Assembly (NCBI GenBank): GCA_947650285.1
Contig: CANTFL010000362.1
Coordinates: 61,397 to 125,396, forward strand
From: Hyaloperonospora brassicae
Taxonomy: Eukaryota > Oomycota > Peronosporomycetes > Peronosporales > Peronosporaceae
Direction: 5' to 3'
DNA: 64,000 nucleotides
The position numbers and the translations under genes are program-made. Below the pieces are notes generated by a model that did not search any database, had not been told where the DNA came from, and worked only from the letters and a program-made list of their open reading frames with translations. How positions within the stretch are numbered: position 1 is the first letter of the stretch; every line of letters starts with the position of its first letter. Shown piece after piece: positions 1-13,500 of this stretch.

Positions 1-902
1 TTGGCTCGCACCTAAACAGCAAATTAGGAGAAGTCTAACAAAACGCAGCGTCTAAGTCGAATGAGGACGGGCCCTTAATCATTAGTGAGGGTGAGAAGCA
101 AGACACCTTGGCTTGAAGTAAGTGCTCAATTATACTTTTAAGTGTAAATAAACTGTAGAATGCAATTCAGGGAAATAAAGGCAATGATAAAACGAAGAGG
201 CAGCCAAACGTATATCGCAAAATATAATATATAAGAGATAATCCTGGAATCAACGTAATGACTCACTCGAAATCATTTACGAACATTGAAGCACAAACTG
301 TTGTATTACGACCAGCATTATCAACAATACAAGTTGGTAAGACCATTCTTCTTCCAATACCACCCACTGTATTGTAAACCATGTTATCGTGATGTCTTTT
401 TAAAATGCGAACTAGGTTCAACACAAACAGGTAAAGGGGTTATACATAAAGGTTAGTAAATTAGGAAAATTCTTTGGTTGGGAAGATGAATCGGCATTTT
501 GGAAGAACCTATGTAAACGACAATAAAGTAGCAATCTTTTCCTTGCTACTGAATGACGATTCTAACATAGATTACCTAACGACGTAGACGCAATATAAGG
601 GTTAGGAAAGTGTGTTTCGTAATCGAAAGGTCCTATTGAGCTAGTTTATATGTATTAATTTGTTTATTAATGTGTAAATTTGTTGCATAGAATACTATAT
701 TTATATAATTATAATTTTGGTGTTAGCAAGCCATTGTTATTAATAACCTTCGCAGGTGAATATTCGGCAACTCATATTTTTACTTAAGGTTTAATTGTAC
801 CTTAGTTTCGAACTCATCGTTTGAAACCTCCATCCCGAGTGTCATACATCTGTGTAAAAAAGAATGAAATAAAATTGACATGCGTGCGCGATTAACAAAT
901 TA

Positions 903-1135
903 AAATGGTTGACTGGTTGGTTTGGTGAGGTAAATTTGGGTACGCGAACGACCCACTATATCCGGTATATTCCAGCCATGGTTTTTGAGAGGTAGTGGCA
1001 GGTTTTTCAACTACTGTGGGATTCATACTGCGATTGTCACCCTCAGGGATTGTTGTACACAGTGAGGGGATTGAACCGGCAGTCATCATCTTAATGATTA
1101 GCATACTGCACCACTACCCCAGGGAACCACCCCTC
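903..1135 (-). mobile_element. tRNA-derived SINE, full length, with 9-bp target-site duplication
   Basis: On the minus strand the element begins near 1135 with a tRNA-like head. An A-box-like segment (TAGTGGTGCAGTATGC) lies at about 1118-1103 and a B-box-like segment (GGTTCAATCCC) at about 1076-1066, the arrangement of an internal RNA polymerase III promoter. The roughly 165-bp body has no ORF. The element ends in a short T-run at 903. The direct repeat AACAAATTA flanks it exactly (894-902 and 1136-1144), as expected of a target-site duplication. The head does not fold as an intact tRNA, so this is a SINE rather than a tRNA gene. A 3' fragment of the same family lies at 57623-57707. Confidence 0.75.
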
Positions 1136-4100
1136 AACAAATTACATTGACACACGATCAAAGATATGTAGATAGACTATGACCTGTAATTTTCATTCTA
1201 CACTCCTCCAACACTACAAATGGAGTGGTGGATATCGACCTATCATGCAGTTATGATACGGCCAATGCACAGCATGCGCATTCAAATCCTAACAAACCTG
1301 ATTGATTTCTTTAATATTCGTTTGGCAGGTCTTGGCAAATGAACGCCATTGGCAAAAAAGACATACAAAATTGCATTTATTACAAAGTCTATCTGGTTTT
1401 GAAAATAACTCCTTTACCACTGGGGCTTGCTAATTCTTTAGACTGTCCAAGTTATACAATTTGACTTTCGCTCGGTCCTTATATTCTTTCTACTGAAAAT
1501 ATCGAGCTATTAAAAATTCAAGTGAAAGAATAAAGTACCATAAGCCTTAACAGCTATGCTTTTATCACATAATCCCAGTAATTTCGTTAATTTCGAAGCA
1601 TTTACAAATACTTATCGCAAAATACACGGTCATAACTATAGATCACTTGGCGCACTCCTTGCCATTGTAAAATGTATCTCTTAAGGCTAGTCACGGTTCT
1701 GTTTGGTATTTTATCAACGTAGCTGTATATTTTTGTTATAATATAATGAGGTACAATAAAAAGCCGCATCGTCATAAGTAATTTTGATATACTAATTGTC
1801 CTTATATGTAAACCTTTCTTAATGTATATTTATATTTCAAAGCCGCATTTTCACTTTCATTTTGCATAGCGGCTAAATAAAAGCTTTTTGGAATGTCAAA
1901 ATCATAATCGCTTGTTTCTCCATTCCTACAAACAACCATTGTTTTACCGGTATTCGTATGTTTACGGCGAGAAATATACCAGCGCTACTCACCTTAGCAC
2001 ACCTCGCGTAACACAACTCATTATGAGATTCTTCTGTGCTGAGGTACATATATGGGCGATTAAGATAGCGCCCAAAGCAGCAAGCGCTTTATTCTTGTTA
2101 GCTTAAATAGCTGGTTTGTTTCTAAAAAAGTGCTCCACATTTTATAAAAAAATTAATGAGATCATTTTCCTTTGTGTGGAAAAGGTCTTGCCTAACCTAT
2201 CATCTTTCTGTGTTCAACGACTATACCAAACACTTAAGTTCATACAAACAACTGTATCTTTATACATTTTATTTTTGAAATTATCTATACATCATGTATA
2301 GACATGCATCAGGTCACCAAACCATTCTTGTAGGCCCTGTATTTTACTCAAGTTCTATAATCATAAGTGATATGCCAGATTAAAAGATTGATGTTGCATA
2401 ATGAGATTTTGTCACCAAATTTGCATCGCTCTATAATAAATCTAGACGCGTTTTATCAAACAGAGACTCAAAAAGCCTATTGCAGACATTGTGATAATTT
2501 GAAAATATGTTTTATTCAAACAAAACCATTTCGGCTCAATAAATTCACATTTGTTATCGTATTATGATAGATATTGCATTTTTAAGCCGTCTTATAGCAA
2601 TTTACGTGGCCTCACACATTTATATAAGCGCAGTCTTTATTATATCAACTTTGCAACGAATTTCACAATGCCTTACATTTTAGAACAGTTCATTCGTTTC
2701 AGTTCAATGTATCTCATTTCTGTTAAAAGGACTTACTTATTGATGAAGTTTCTGTAGAAATTACTCTTTAAATTCGTTAACATAGCCTACGCAGCCCATA
2801 TCGTATACCGTCGCCACCATGAATCATAGCCACGAAAATTCTGAACGAATGTCCAATTAACGCTCCGTCAATTTGAGCAAGTATAATATATCCAGATTGT
2901 TCGTATAAGACTAAACACTATATATTGGGGCCCCATCGTCAGGTATATGCCAAGATCCGTGTAAGTTATAGCGTATCTGTTAAATTATCTGTGTTCACAT
3001 TATCCATTGTATCAAAATAGTCTTCATTGAAGTAGTCCTTTTCATTACATCATATGCTAACTCATCATCTCACATGAATACACAAGAATTTTGTGTACTG
3101 AAAATCGATGGCATAGTGATCTTAGCTTCGTGCTCATTTCATATTTAAGTGCATATTCCCTTTTGTATCATTTCATTTAATTGACTATAGATTTTACTTG
3201 ATATTCTGTTCTTTTTCTTTACTTGTAGCTGCTTCCGCAATTTCATCAATATAACCAGAAAAATCTTCCAAGTACTTAACTTAATTTCTATCTGTATTTT
3301 TTTAAATAATACTCTACGAAATTGTAAAATCCGTCGACGATTAAGGTCATTCTTTCCATCTTGACATCGTGGGTGAATTTAATAAGAAACAACGTTATCG
3401 CCGATCGCTCTAGCTCGCGATTCAATTATCCATAAAGCTCTCTTTTGCGGATCAAAGCTACTCTTATGATATTACGGCATCGTTGCTGTACATGATAGCT
3501 TTCTTCCGTACTCCTACAAACGACGGGTTTCGTATTAATAACATACGCTAATAATGTCGGGATATAGGCCATCAACACAGTAGCAAAGATAACTCATCTA
3601 CGTCGTTCTGCTGCAACCTTGTCTAAAACGCTTTCTTGGCTAATGAAATCGGCCTTACAGATAAAGTTACCAGTAGAGGCAGCACATAAATCTTTGCCTT
3701 TTCGAGGCGTTAGTCTTGTACAGATTCATCTCAGCATACTTTAAGTAACATGTGGTGCGCTAGATTAGCCTTATAATGCATGCGGCTAGTGGGTCAGACT
3801 AGCAGACACGAGATATACTAGTATTCTGAAATAACTAGTCTTTAATTTGTCCCTGGACCGAATGCGGTATCATACGATGATTTCTATTAAACTTAGAACC
3901 TCAAATTGTTTTTACCAGAAATAACGCTAGAATACCGTGGGCTTCATAATGGATGATAACATATCATCGACATCATGTTCGTCGTATAATCAGCATTCTA
4001 CTTAACGGTAAATCGTTTTTGTTAGACACTATTAAGTCTATATTGACGAAGCCTCATAAGTTATCCGTGAATCATTCATGCAGTCCATTCACAGCCGTTT

Positions 4101-7100
4101 TTACCATGTAAAAATTAAAATATTATAGCCTTTACGTACCGAAAAAGAACCGCATCAAATGCTGTACGATTATATGCTCGTAAGAAAACCATTTACATGT
4201 GGAAATAAAATGTTATCGATTTGGAATGTAGAAGTGTAAAACATTTGCGCAAGTCTTGTGCATTATGATACTTATCGAATGCTGCGCAAGTAACAAATTA
4301 TCCCTGTTTAAGCATCATGACCATCTATTAAGTGCTGACCGACGTTTTATTACATATTTGTGATAGGATTGTCCTAATCGTTCATGCTAGCACTGCATGT
4401 CTGTGACACGTTCGCGAAGCGCAAAATAAACCTCCAATTTTCGATTGTGAGATTCATTAAGGTACACTTAAATTTGTTGTTAGCCGTCTAAACAAGTTAT
4501 CACGGTCGCAGTATCCTTAAATGACCGTGAAATTCATTTTTGTACGTCCTGACTTGTTGAATTTGATCTGATTGTGTTTTCTACAACTGATCCATAAACA
4601 TTTTTAAGATATATGCAGCTGTTTTATGGCTTTGATCATGCTGCGGCTTCGCTACCGTCAATGTTAACCTTGAACTAAATTCGGTGAGGTATTTAAAACG
4701 ACGCTAATAGGTATACTATTACCATTGTATGCCTCATTGACATCGCCTTACACTCGTTAGGTGTACATTCATAGATATGCATCAGCGTATTGTGCTTGAC
4801 TAGGCGATGTCTCACTTTTTACTGATTCGATCTATATAATGTGGTTACATATGTGGCGATAATGTCGCTAAGTTTTACAGATAACTTAAGTCCTCCTTAA
4901 GAATTTTTCTCTATGGCTAATCCGTATTTTGACATACTACTTCCATGGCTTAACTTGTTCATCAAACTTTTTCATAATGTTTCGACGATCGACAAGGCTT
5001 AATCTGCATCCTGCGCATATACGGTAGACATTTGCGCCAACCTCCGTATTATCAATTTATTGATTCATCGGCACAGCATGCTATATTATATTGTATTCAT
5101 AGTCTAATAGGTCAATTGTACATTCCGTACATCATTAATCAAAGGAATTATAAACCCCAAATAATAAAGATCATAAAGTAGTATATTTCAAGGTCTATAA
5201 GTCATGAATAGATTGCTTTAAAGACGTACAAAGGTTCGTGGCTTGGTACCTATTGCATTGGATCTAATCTGCTCCAGGTTCGTCACCTTAAACCTAAGTG
5301 GAATGTAGACGTTAAACGCTTGTATTTATTCACTTCTGCAGAGGTTGTTACAAGCAAGCAATTTTTAGCGTTATCCACTCTTTTTTTCGTTTGTCATTGC
5401 AATTTATTTTCAATGGCAATACAGCTTTACCGTGTGAATGTTAGACAAGTTTCGACTTTTCTGTCGAGCTCGTATAATGGTCCTATTTTGCAATCCGTAT
5501 CACCTTTCTCGGCATTCCAATCGTCATCCTGTCGTCTTACACGTAATTTCGTCATTCATCGTTCCATAGGCCAAGTTGTAACACATCCGGAAAATCGTGT
5601 GAAGATTTTTCCTGGTATTTCATTTGAATTCTATTCAAATCCAAAAATCGTTTTAGCACATTACTTTTATACAAAGTTTATTATATGGCCTAATTTTATA
5701 CAGATAGAACAATAATATTGTTTTTTTTGCGTGATTACGGGACCTAAAATGTCTACTTTATTTGAGAAGAGAGATGGATCTCAGTTCGCCAATGTACATA
5801 CGCTTTTCAAACCCTCTTCTATCTTCACTGACCTTCCGTTGCGATAATGAGTGATAAAAAACGTTTTGCATGTAGTCTATTTTCCAGATTTAATATCTGG
5901 TAAATACATGTAGCTGAAAAATTACGCAGTCCGATCTAACTATTACGTCATTCAAATATTGGACACGATCAGTTATGTGAATAAATTAAATTCCAATTAT
6001 AAGCATCGTATTCCCAAGGCTAAAACATATATGAAATATCGATTAAAATTGCACAACATATTTTTTGAACTGGCACTTAAATGATCTATGATCGCCAATG
6101 GATGAGTTCATGATTCATGATTCGTCATTGTCTTATCTTTAACGCATCTCCATGTAAATCTACTTTTGTATTACCTTCTTACTATCATCTCCGTATTTCT
6201 TATCGCCGAATTTATTAGTTTCCCCGGGATGCTCTTGATATTATTTGCGGTTGACACACAGTTTCTCGTTAAACTTATTAATAGTAAAAGTAATGACCCA
6301 TTCGATTAATTCCTGGATTTTAAACGATAGATGTATTCATTACCTGACCATCATTCAATATATACTGTAAACACTTGTCCCTTAGCCAACCTGCCCTCGT
6401 TTTCTCGTCGTCCAATCGTCACACGATTTTGCGCACAGTGGTAAACATTTCTTCAGTACCATTCGATGCTCCATGACTGCTGTAGTCAAGCGCTATATTG
6501 ACAGCAATGTGTGCGGAACACTGCCTTAACGATCAAAAAGGATGTCATGTCTCCGATATACGAAGGAAACGAAATCGTGTCGACTCCAGAACTGTATTCT
6601 GAATTTGACACGGTTCCGTTTCCTTCATTTTATTCCTTTCAAAATCCACATGCCTCAGCAAAGTATTCTCTGCCCCTAAGTTTCGCATAGGGATCCACAC
6701 TTAGCATTTATATCTTCAATATACTTCAATTCGCCAAATCCAGATTATCCTATAAGTTTTCACTTGTAATGATTGTCTAGGTTTACATTAGCCGTATTAC
6801 TTGCAATAATAAGTGTATACGTAAAATATTGTTAGCTCGATATTATTCAGCTTCGAGCCTGAGCTATGATGTACGAATGTACATTACTACATACCAGCAA
6901 AGGTCCATAAGAATTGCATAATTTTACAACCCAGTAAATTGTGTATGTCGTGTAATGCATGAGTATCAATACACTTCAATGCCAGTAGCACATATAAATG
7001 CGATCCATACTTTTTGACAAACGCATAATCTATTAATAGCTCTATTTTTAATTATGTGATGATGCTTTAATTAAGTGATTAATATGTGCGGTTGAGGAAG

Positions 7101-10100
7101 TCATGACGAAACATAATTGATCTAACGTGATAGCAAGAGACTTATACTTTGTACAATCAAGTTTATGTAGTCAAGACGCAGTGCAATATTATAGGATCAA
7201 TTAAGTATCACTGCAAATTGTTACTCTATTCACTATGTTAAATACAATAAGATGCTGAGTTTTAGAATAACATCTAACGATTAAAGCTTCTGGATCCAGT
7301 GCTCCTAAATCAATGGTCAATCGCGCAAGAACGTTCTAAAAATACTCACCGCATCGTTTTACCACTAGCAGGACACACAATGATGCAATTGCAATATGGG
7401 TAGTGAAACAGAAGTTATTCTTCATTCTTAAAAATTTGCGAATAGAAGGATGCATTTTAAGGCTGGTAAATAATTTTGCGCAATCAAGCAAAGGTGATTT
7501 GTCACTTCTGTTACAGTCTTTCGTATTATATCATACTACCATAAGTAGATTAGGGATCTTTTTAATACCTCTAAAGAGTTATTACCAGGCCATGTTACCG
7601 ATTGTGATTGATATCATCGCTGTACAACAAAATAATATTTGACCATCTACGATAAAGTCCTCAATTAAAAACAGCTTACGATGAGAGGTGAAGAGCTAGC
7701 ACAGTGTACAAAGACGACTTGAGACGAAGTAGTACAACTTTTATGCACCGAACACATCCCGTCGAATTGAGTACCAAGTTCAAGAGGACCCGGATCGGTT
7801 ATGCAACAGGTAAAAATGGCATTTGCAGATTCTTCGAAAGAAGAAGGTCCTATATTGTAGCTTTTGGTTGTAATTTGCAGCTTAAAACTCGTAGAACATA
7901 GAATTTAGGTGGTCCATTCGTCGAATTGGCTGTCACTTGTGAATAAAACCAGTCTTATGTATATATTCTCTATCAACCTTTCATTCTGGCTTAAAGAAAA
8001 TGATGTCTCGCATTTTAGTCCTATATATTTGCTTGATTGAAATTACTAACTATTCTCTTTCCACGAGTTTACGATCTTCCTTAAATGGATGAACTCGGGG
8101 GTTTTTCGCTTTTACAGGATGAATAATGTATTATAACAAAAAAACCTTACGGTGCTATCGTTTAGGACTCACCAATTTGTGGATTGAAGGGCTTATACGG
8201 ATCATGTTGTCAATTTTCAGCTCGTCGTTTCGCTTGACTCAAACAAAGGCGTCTTCCATACCGCCCGATGCTTAATAAGGACTCCTTCCTTTGCTTATAA
8301 CGAGTTACCAACATGTGGTGAACTTAAGTCTTGGCACTAACACTATCTCTTTCAACATAGGAATAAGCCTATCAAACTTTGACGGCAGAAAAATCTAGCT
8401 AGCTCAGGACTGCTCGTGAGAGTCTGCGAGTGTCTTCAACGTAATAAATGTTTGGCTCATATAATTGTTTACATGTCGCTATACTGTTTTTAGGATTTCT
8501 GCCCTACCCTTCTTTCTACAATACATATCTAATGTGAGATTGATGAGGAAAATTGAAGCACCTCAACATGAAGCATGCGTACTAGGTCTTCTTTTTCAGG
8601 ACATTTGTGGCGGGGCTTATTCGCATAGGTCATTTCCTGCCTTTGACTGAAATTATTAGTCGGATGTAAAACTTTGGTACTACCACAGTCGTGATAAGAA
8701 AAATACTATCGATTGACCGAATGAGTTATCGAACAGTCCCTAACGAACAATCATCATCTCGTTCTCTTTACCTTTCGATTTATCTTTTTGATTTGAATAC
8801 TCATACTTATCTCGATTCTAAAGTTGGGGTATCTGTTCTTAATTTTTCTTAGGTATCACTGGGTTTTCTGCTATTGTTGCGTTTTTCCAGAGTATCTTTA
8901 TTGAAGTACCCCGGTACATAACGTAAATTGTCGCTATCGCGATATTCATGGTAAACATAACTATACCCAATATTCCATATTAATTATCAAAAGTTTCGTA
9001 GGTTCTAAGCAGCTCAAATCAAATTCGTAAATTTTTCAAACATTCGTCGGGAATGCTTACACAACAAATTCCGACCTCGTCACACAAAAAGTATTATTTT
9101 CGTTTAATATTACCGCCGGTGATGCTGAACGTATACATCGCCACGTAAATTGTGCGTCTTCGTGATCGACAAATTGCTCAATACCACCCCGCCGCCAATC
9201 TCTTCCTCGATTCGGAATCTGCCAAGATCATTTAGTCATTGTGCTGACTCCAAAATGTCGCTAAATTAGCTTATCCTTGGATTTCGTGCTTACGCTTACA
9301 CTCTATTTACGGTCGATTCCCGACGGTCACAAACTCGTGGCATCGATTCGGTCTTTCATCTTCGCCAAATTATTTTCATGAAAGATTTCAGTGAAATATA
9401 TTTGTATTGATAGCTAATCTTGGCCTTCGATAATATCTGTCAAATCTGATGCAACTACACTCGCAAGTTTCTTTAGTCATCAATATTTGAGGACCGTTTT
9501 AATCTGGTTATAAATGCTGGGGGGTTATTCATCTTTTCTCGCACTTGAGTGTGCAATTGCACGATATATATTTTACTCGTAACATCACTACGCTCATGAA
9601 ATTATATACCTTCCTTCTCTGAGTGTTGTTTGCTTCAATTCATTCTCTGAATGCCATTGAAGACAATATTACTATTAATTGTTTGACTCGGCGGATGCCG
9701 CAACTTTTGTGATACGACTTATGTGTGACCTGCTGACAATTTTTTGCGACTTATGAATCCACGATAATCATGCACAATGGAGTTTTAGTGATGAAAGGGG
9801 TTTAACAAATTTTTTGATCAGACCTAAGCGCCACTGTATCGAGAATACCGACTACCGAAGGGAATACCTAGATTGGTGTTGTTCCTTTCCTCATCCTGTG
9901 TACCAGTCTGCAAGGCGGTATCAATATTCTCTGTGGATTTTGTAAGCGCAAATTTAACCGTGGTAGAAAATTGCTGGGGGGTCTCGTTCGCGGTAAAAGC
10001 TAAACGAAAGCGAGAGTGTAAAATTTTAGGTTACCTTTAATTTTCCTAAAGATTGCTTTGTAAAATGTCGATACTTGATCCACTTATCTTCTGAACCCAT

Positions 10101-10462
10101 ACGGCGGCTCGTGATCTTAGATTATGCTCATCCGTATACTTTGTTGATCGAAAACAAAATTGTGTGTGTTGATCATTCTTGCAATTCCTGTACTAAAATA
10201 TGGTAATATGAATTGCGTTACAGCGCAATATCGTTTCTTTATCATCGGCAAGGCAAAGCTTTTATCCACCCGGGAGAAATGCCTGCTTGTGTATTTTTGT
10301 AAAAAAACTTCTCATGTTGATCATCTAGAGTACTTAACCTACGGTTATGTCTATTTAGAGGTCAGTACCTGCTGTCAAGTGCCTTCCTTGTCCGAATATA
10401 TTTGTCTTGCCTATGTATAACACACCATTTATCGCTTATCCTAATTTCGATCATATCATCAT

Positions 10463-10574
10463 GGATCGCGACCTCGAAAGGGTCATCTTGAAGTGATCTC
10501 TATCGGACAACAGCGGATCGCGACCTCGAAAGGGTCATCTTGAAGTGATCTCTATCGGACAAAGCTGGATCGCG
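10463..10574. repeat. 52-bp tandem duplication, two copies plus a partial third
   Basis: The copies at 10463-10514 and 10515-10566 differ only in the last four bases. A third copy begins at 10567 with the first eight bases (GGATCGCG) and then diverges. Near-identity in otherwise decayed DNA suggests a recent local duplication. No coding role is visible. Confidence 0.9.
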
Positions 10575-13500
10575 GTTATGAGCGGGTAACGAGGAGCATG
10601 ATGCGATTCAAATATTTCATCCGTGATGATACTTTAATCAGAGAACAATGGTTTCCGGTACAATAGATCACCATAACTGTAATTGACATCACTTTTATTT
10701 GACCTGAGTACCATCACGGTCCCCTCTCTGTCCATGTCGATCGCGAGATCAGTTCTTTATATTTGTGTAATCTAGATGTGCGATCGGTGCATTATGTAAA
10801 GTACAATTATGTTTGAATTGAATCTGCAACCGTACCCTTATCAACACTGTCGGTTCCTTCTTCATGAATCTCGAATTTTTTTTGATCATCAAAAAATGAT
10901 CTGAAGAGAAACGCAAAATCTCGGTCGATCGTCTTAAAATGGTCAGACTGAATTCTACAAATAAATAAAACTTTCTAGCGTCGCGTCAGTATAATGGTAT
11001 AGCTTAGGGTATTAGGGACAGGTAAAAATTTGGCTCTGGAGACAGGTGTAGTTTTTGGCGACGTGAATATATGAAATGTATTACGAGTCCCTTTGTAGCA
11101 TTCTCGGATGCTGCGGGTACAGACGCTCCTAAATTCAACCCTGTTGAGTTAAAACAAGGGAATTATATATTTCAAGTACTTAAATTGCTCTTCAAGACAT
11201 TCTACCGATGCGCTTGTCAAAATCTCGGATATTTTACTTCCGAGAAAAGTCGACGGCATATCGACTATGTAACCGAACGTGTCTTACAATGCTTCGATGG
11301 ACTCAACTTGACATGTTGCTTCTAAATCATTGATTGAGATGAAGCCTTAGATAGAAGCTGTTTTTTCGATTCACTTCCGATGTCGATACATTTTTCGAAC
11401 TTTGCGTCTTGTCGCATGGACTGGATGAAGTGGAGGTTATGATACTGTCGACACTGGCGGAACCCCTTCTACTACTTCTTCGGCGGTATCCAATACGTCG
11501 GTTTTGCGCTGTTTTGTTCCCTGTCCAATCAGCGTTGAACAATTTACGATCTCATGTGATGTTCATCCTCCAGTACAAGCTCACTTCACGATCATTCAGC
11601 GTCCCTTTGTATATATTGTCAATTTCTTTTTTTCCAACTACTCCGTAATCAAAATGGTCATACTATTCGCTTTTTATAATTTGTAGATGCCCATCTAACT
11701 TTCATATTTTGATAGTCACTACCGCCTATCCACCGTCGTCGTGTGACACACCTACATATACAAGAGGTCTTCCTAATTTTGTAGAGTAATGAAATCATCT
11801 TAATTGACCGTATAAAACTGGTCTGCATTTTTCACCCATTTATGTATGCCGCCATTGACGACAGATACCCGTCTATTTATGATACCAAATAATCCTACCT
11901 GGTAAAGAAGGCTGCTTTGTTCGTTGGCTCGTATATATAGGCAAAAAGAGTTTAGATAATTCTATCCATCTCATAAACATTTATCGTATATAGAATTTTG
12001 CATTAACAGGAGATTTCGTCTACACTTAGGGGCCGTTGAAGTCATTCCATGAATCATCGGCCAAGCCTTTACTGCACATATAAATTAATCGGAACCTTAA
12101 ATGCTGTTGGCACATTTCGGGTCCACACACATTTTATGTTATAATAGACAAAACATTTACTGAGCCAAAGTACATGATTCAAGTGGCAATGATATGGGCT
12201 CATCTGACCCGGCGACTAATGTTTTATGCGTTTCGGACGATCTTGAATATGTACAAAACAGAAACTTTACCCGTCAATGCCGGTCGCATATATATAAACA
12301 ATATCTCCCTAGACGGATGCTTCGATACGGCTTCGATCACTGAAGTCATTTTACCCTGCAGCACCAGCCATCGGCTATGATACTATCATGTATTTTTCGA
12401 CCGTGAAAAAATGTTTGCAATGCCATGCGTCAGCTTCAACATGTTGTGCATCAAATTACCTATATACGGCAAAAAATTTCACCCGAAATATGTAATGCTA
12501 TGCCAAGCGCTGCAATTCCTGATCCTTGAGGATTGCTTTGTCTCCAATATAATTGCGTGCATAAAGATGGTCAGTGTATCGATTTTTGTCGCAACGTGCC
12601 AATAAGTTGAAGCCAGCTGCGTTGACAATCCCAATTACTAAGTTTTCATATTGTACCGTCCTTCAGCGATTCTGCTTCGATTCGAAGACCTACGTCGGGT
12701 CCTTATTCGGCAGTTAGTTTTTATCTTATATCGTTTAGCTAGATTTTACACTGTACCGTGTCATCATCTGTAGTCGTTTGTCGTCTGTACGAGCCACACA
12801 ACCATTCAAATACCATGATCCAGTCGATTATATGACAAGCCATTGTTACGGATGCTGGTTGAGCGCCAGAGATGCGTGTGAGTCATCAAGTTATACATTA
12901 TAATTAGAGGCATGCTCGCTGGCGGAAGCGCCAATCCTTAGCCCAATCGTCTGAATCTTGTGACAGCGTCAAAATTTAGTTTGTATATCTCATCGACATC
13001 GAATTCCATCGCCCATGTTTATAAAGATCGAATGTTTGTTTCTTATTTTACATCAATCCTGTTCTATTAAACGCCTGCTATTGTTCTGAATAGCTTTGCA
13101 TGAAATCTTTCTTTATGGCTACGGGTTGCATGGACCTGCTCGAGCCTAATTGCCGACACTTAAGTAAGCATTTCGTGTACGCAAACTAGTATCCGCCACC
13201 AGTCTTTCATCGAGTTGTTTACTGCGTCGCCGGTTTTTATGACGATCCTGCAGGGTATCTGTTCCTTCTGGAGATACACGCATCGCCGCAGTGAAACAAT
13301 TGTAATGTTGGACATTCACCTAAGTCTCAGTATTTATACTTTGACCAAGCATTAGATTCGTTATTAGCTGCTTATATACATTATTCTTCTGTATATAAGC
13401 GTCACGGTGAAATTCTTTATAATAAAGCAAAGCCATTGATCCGGAACCTCCGCGACGCAATGACGATATTGCTAGTGATGGGCCATCTACTGAGCTTGGT

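Noticed and set aside
1066..1135. Functional tRNA gene at the head of the SINE
   Set aside because: A and B boxes are recognisable but the anticodon arm and acceptor stem do not fold properly, and the unit extends 160 bp further with its own target duplication.
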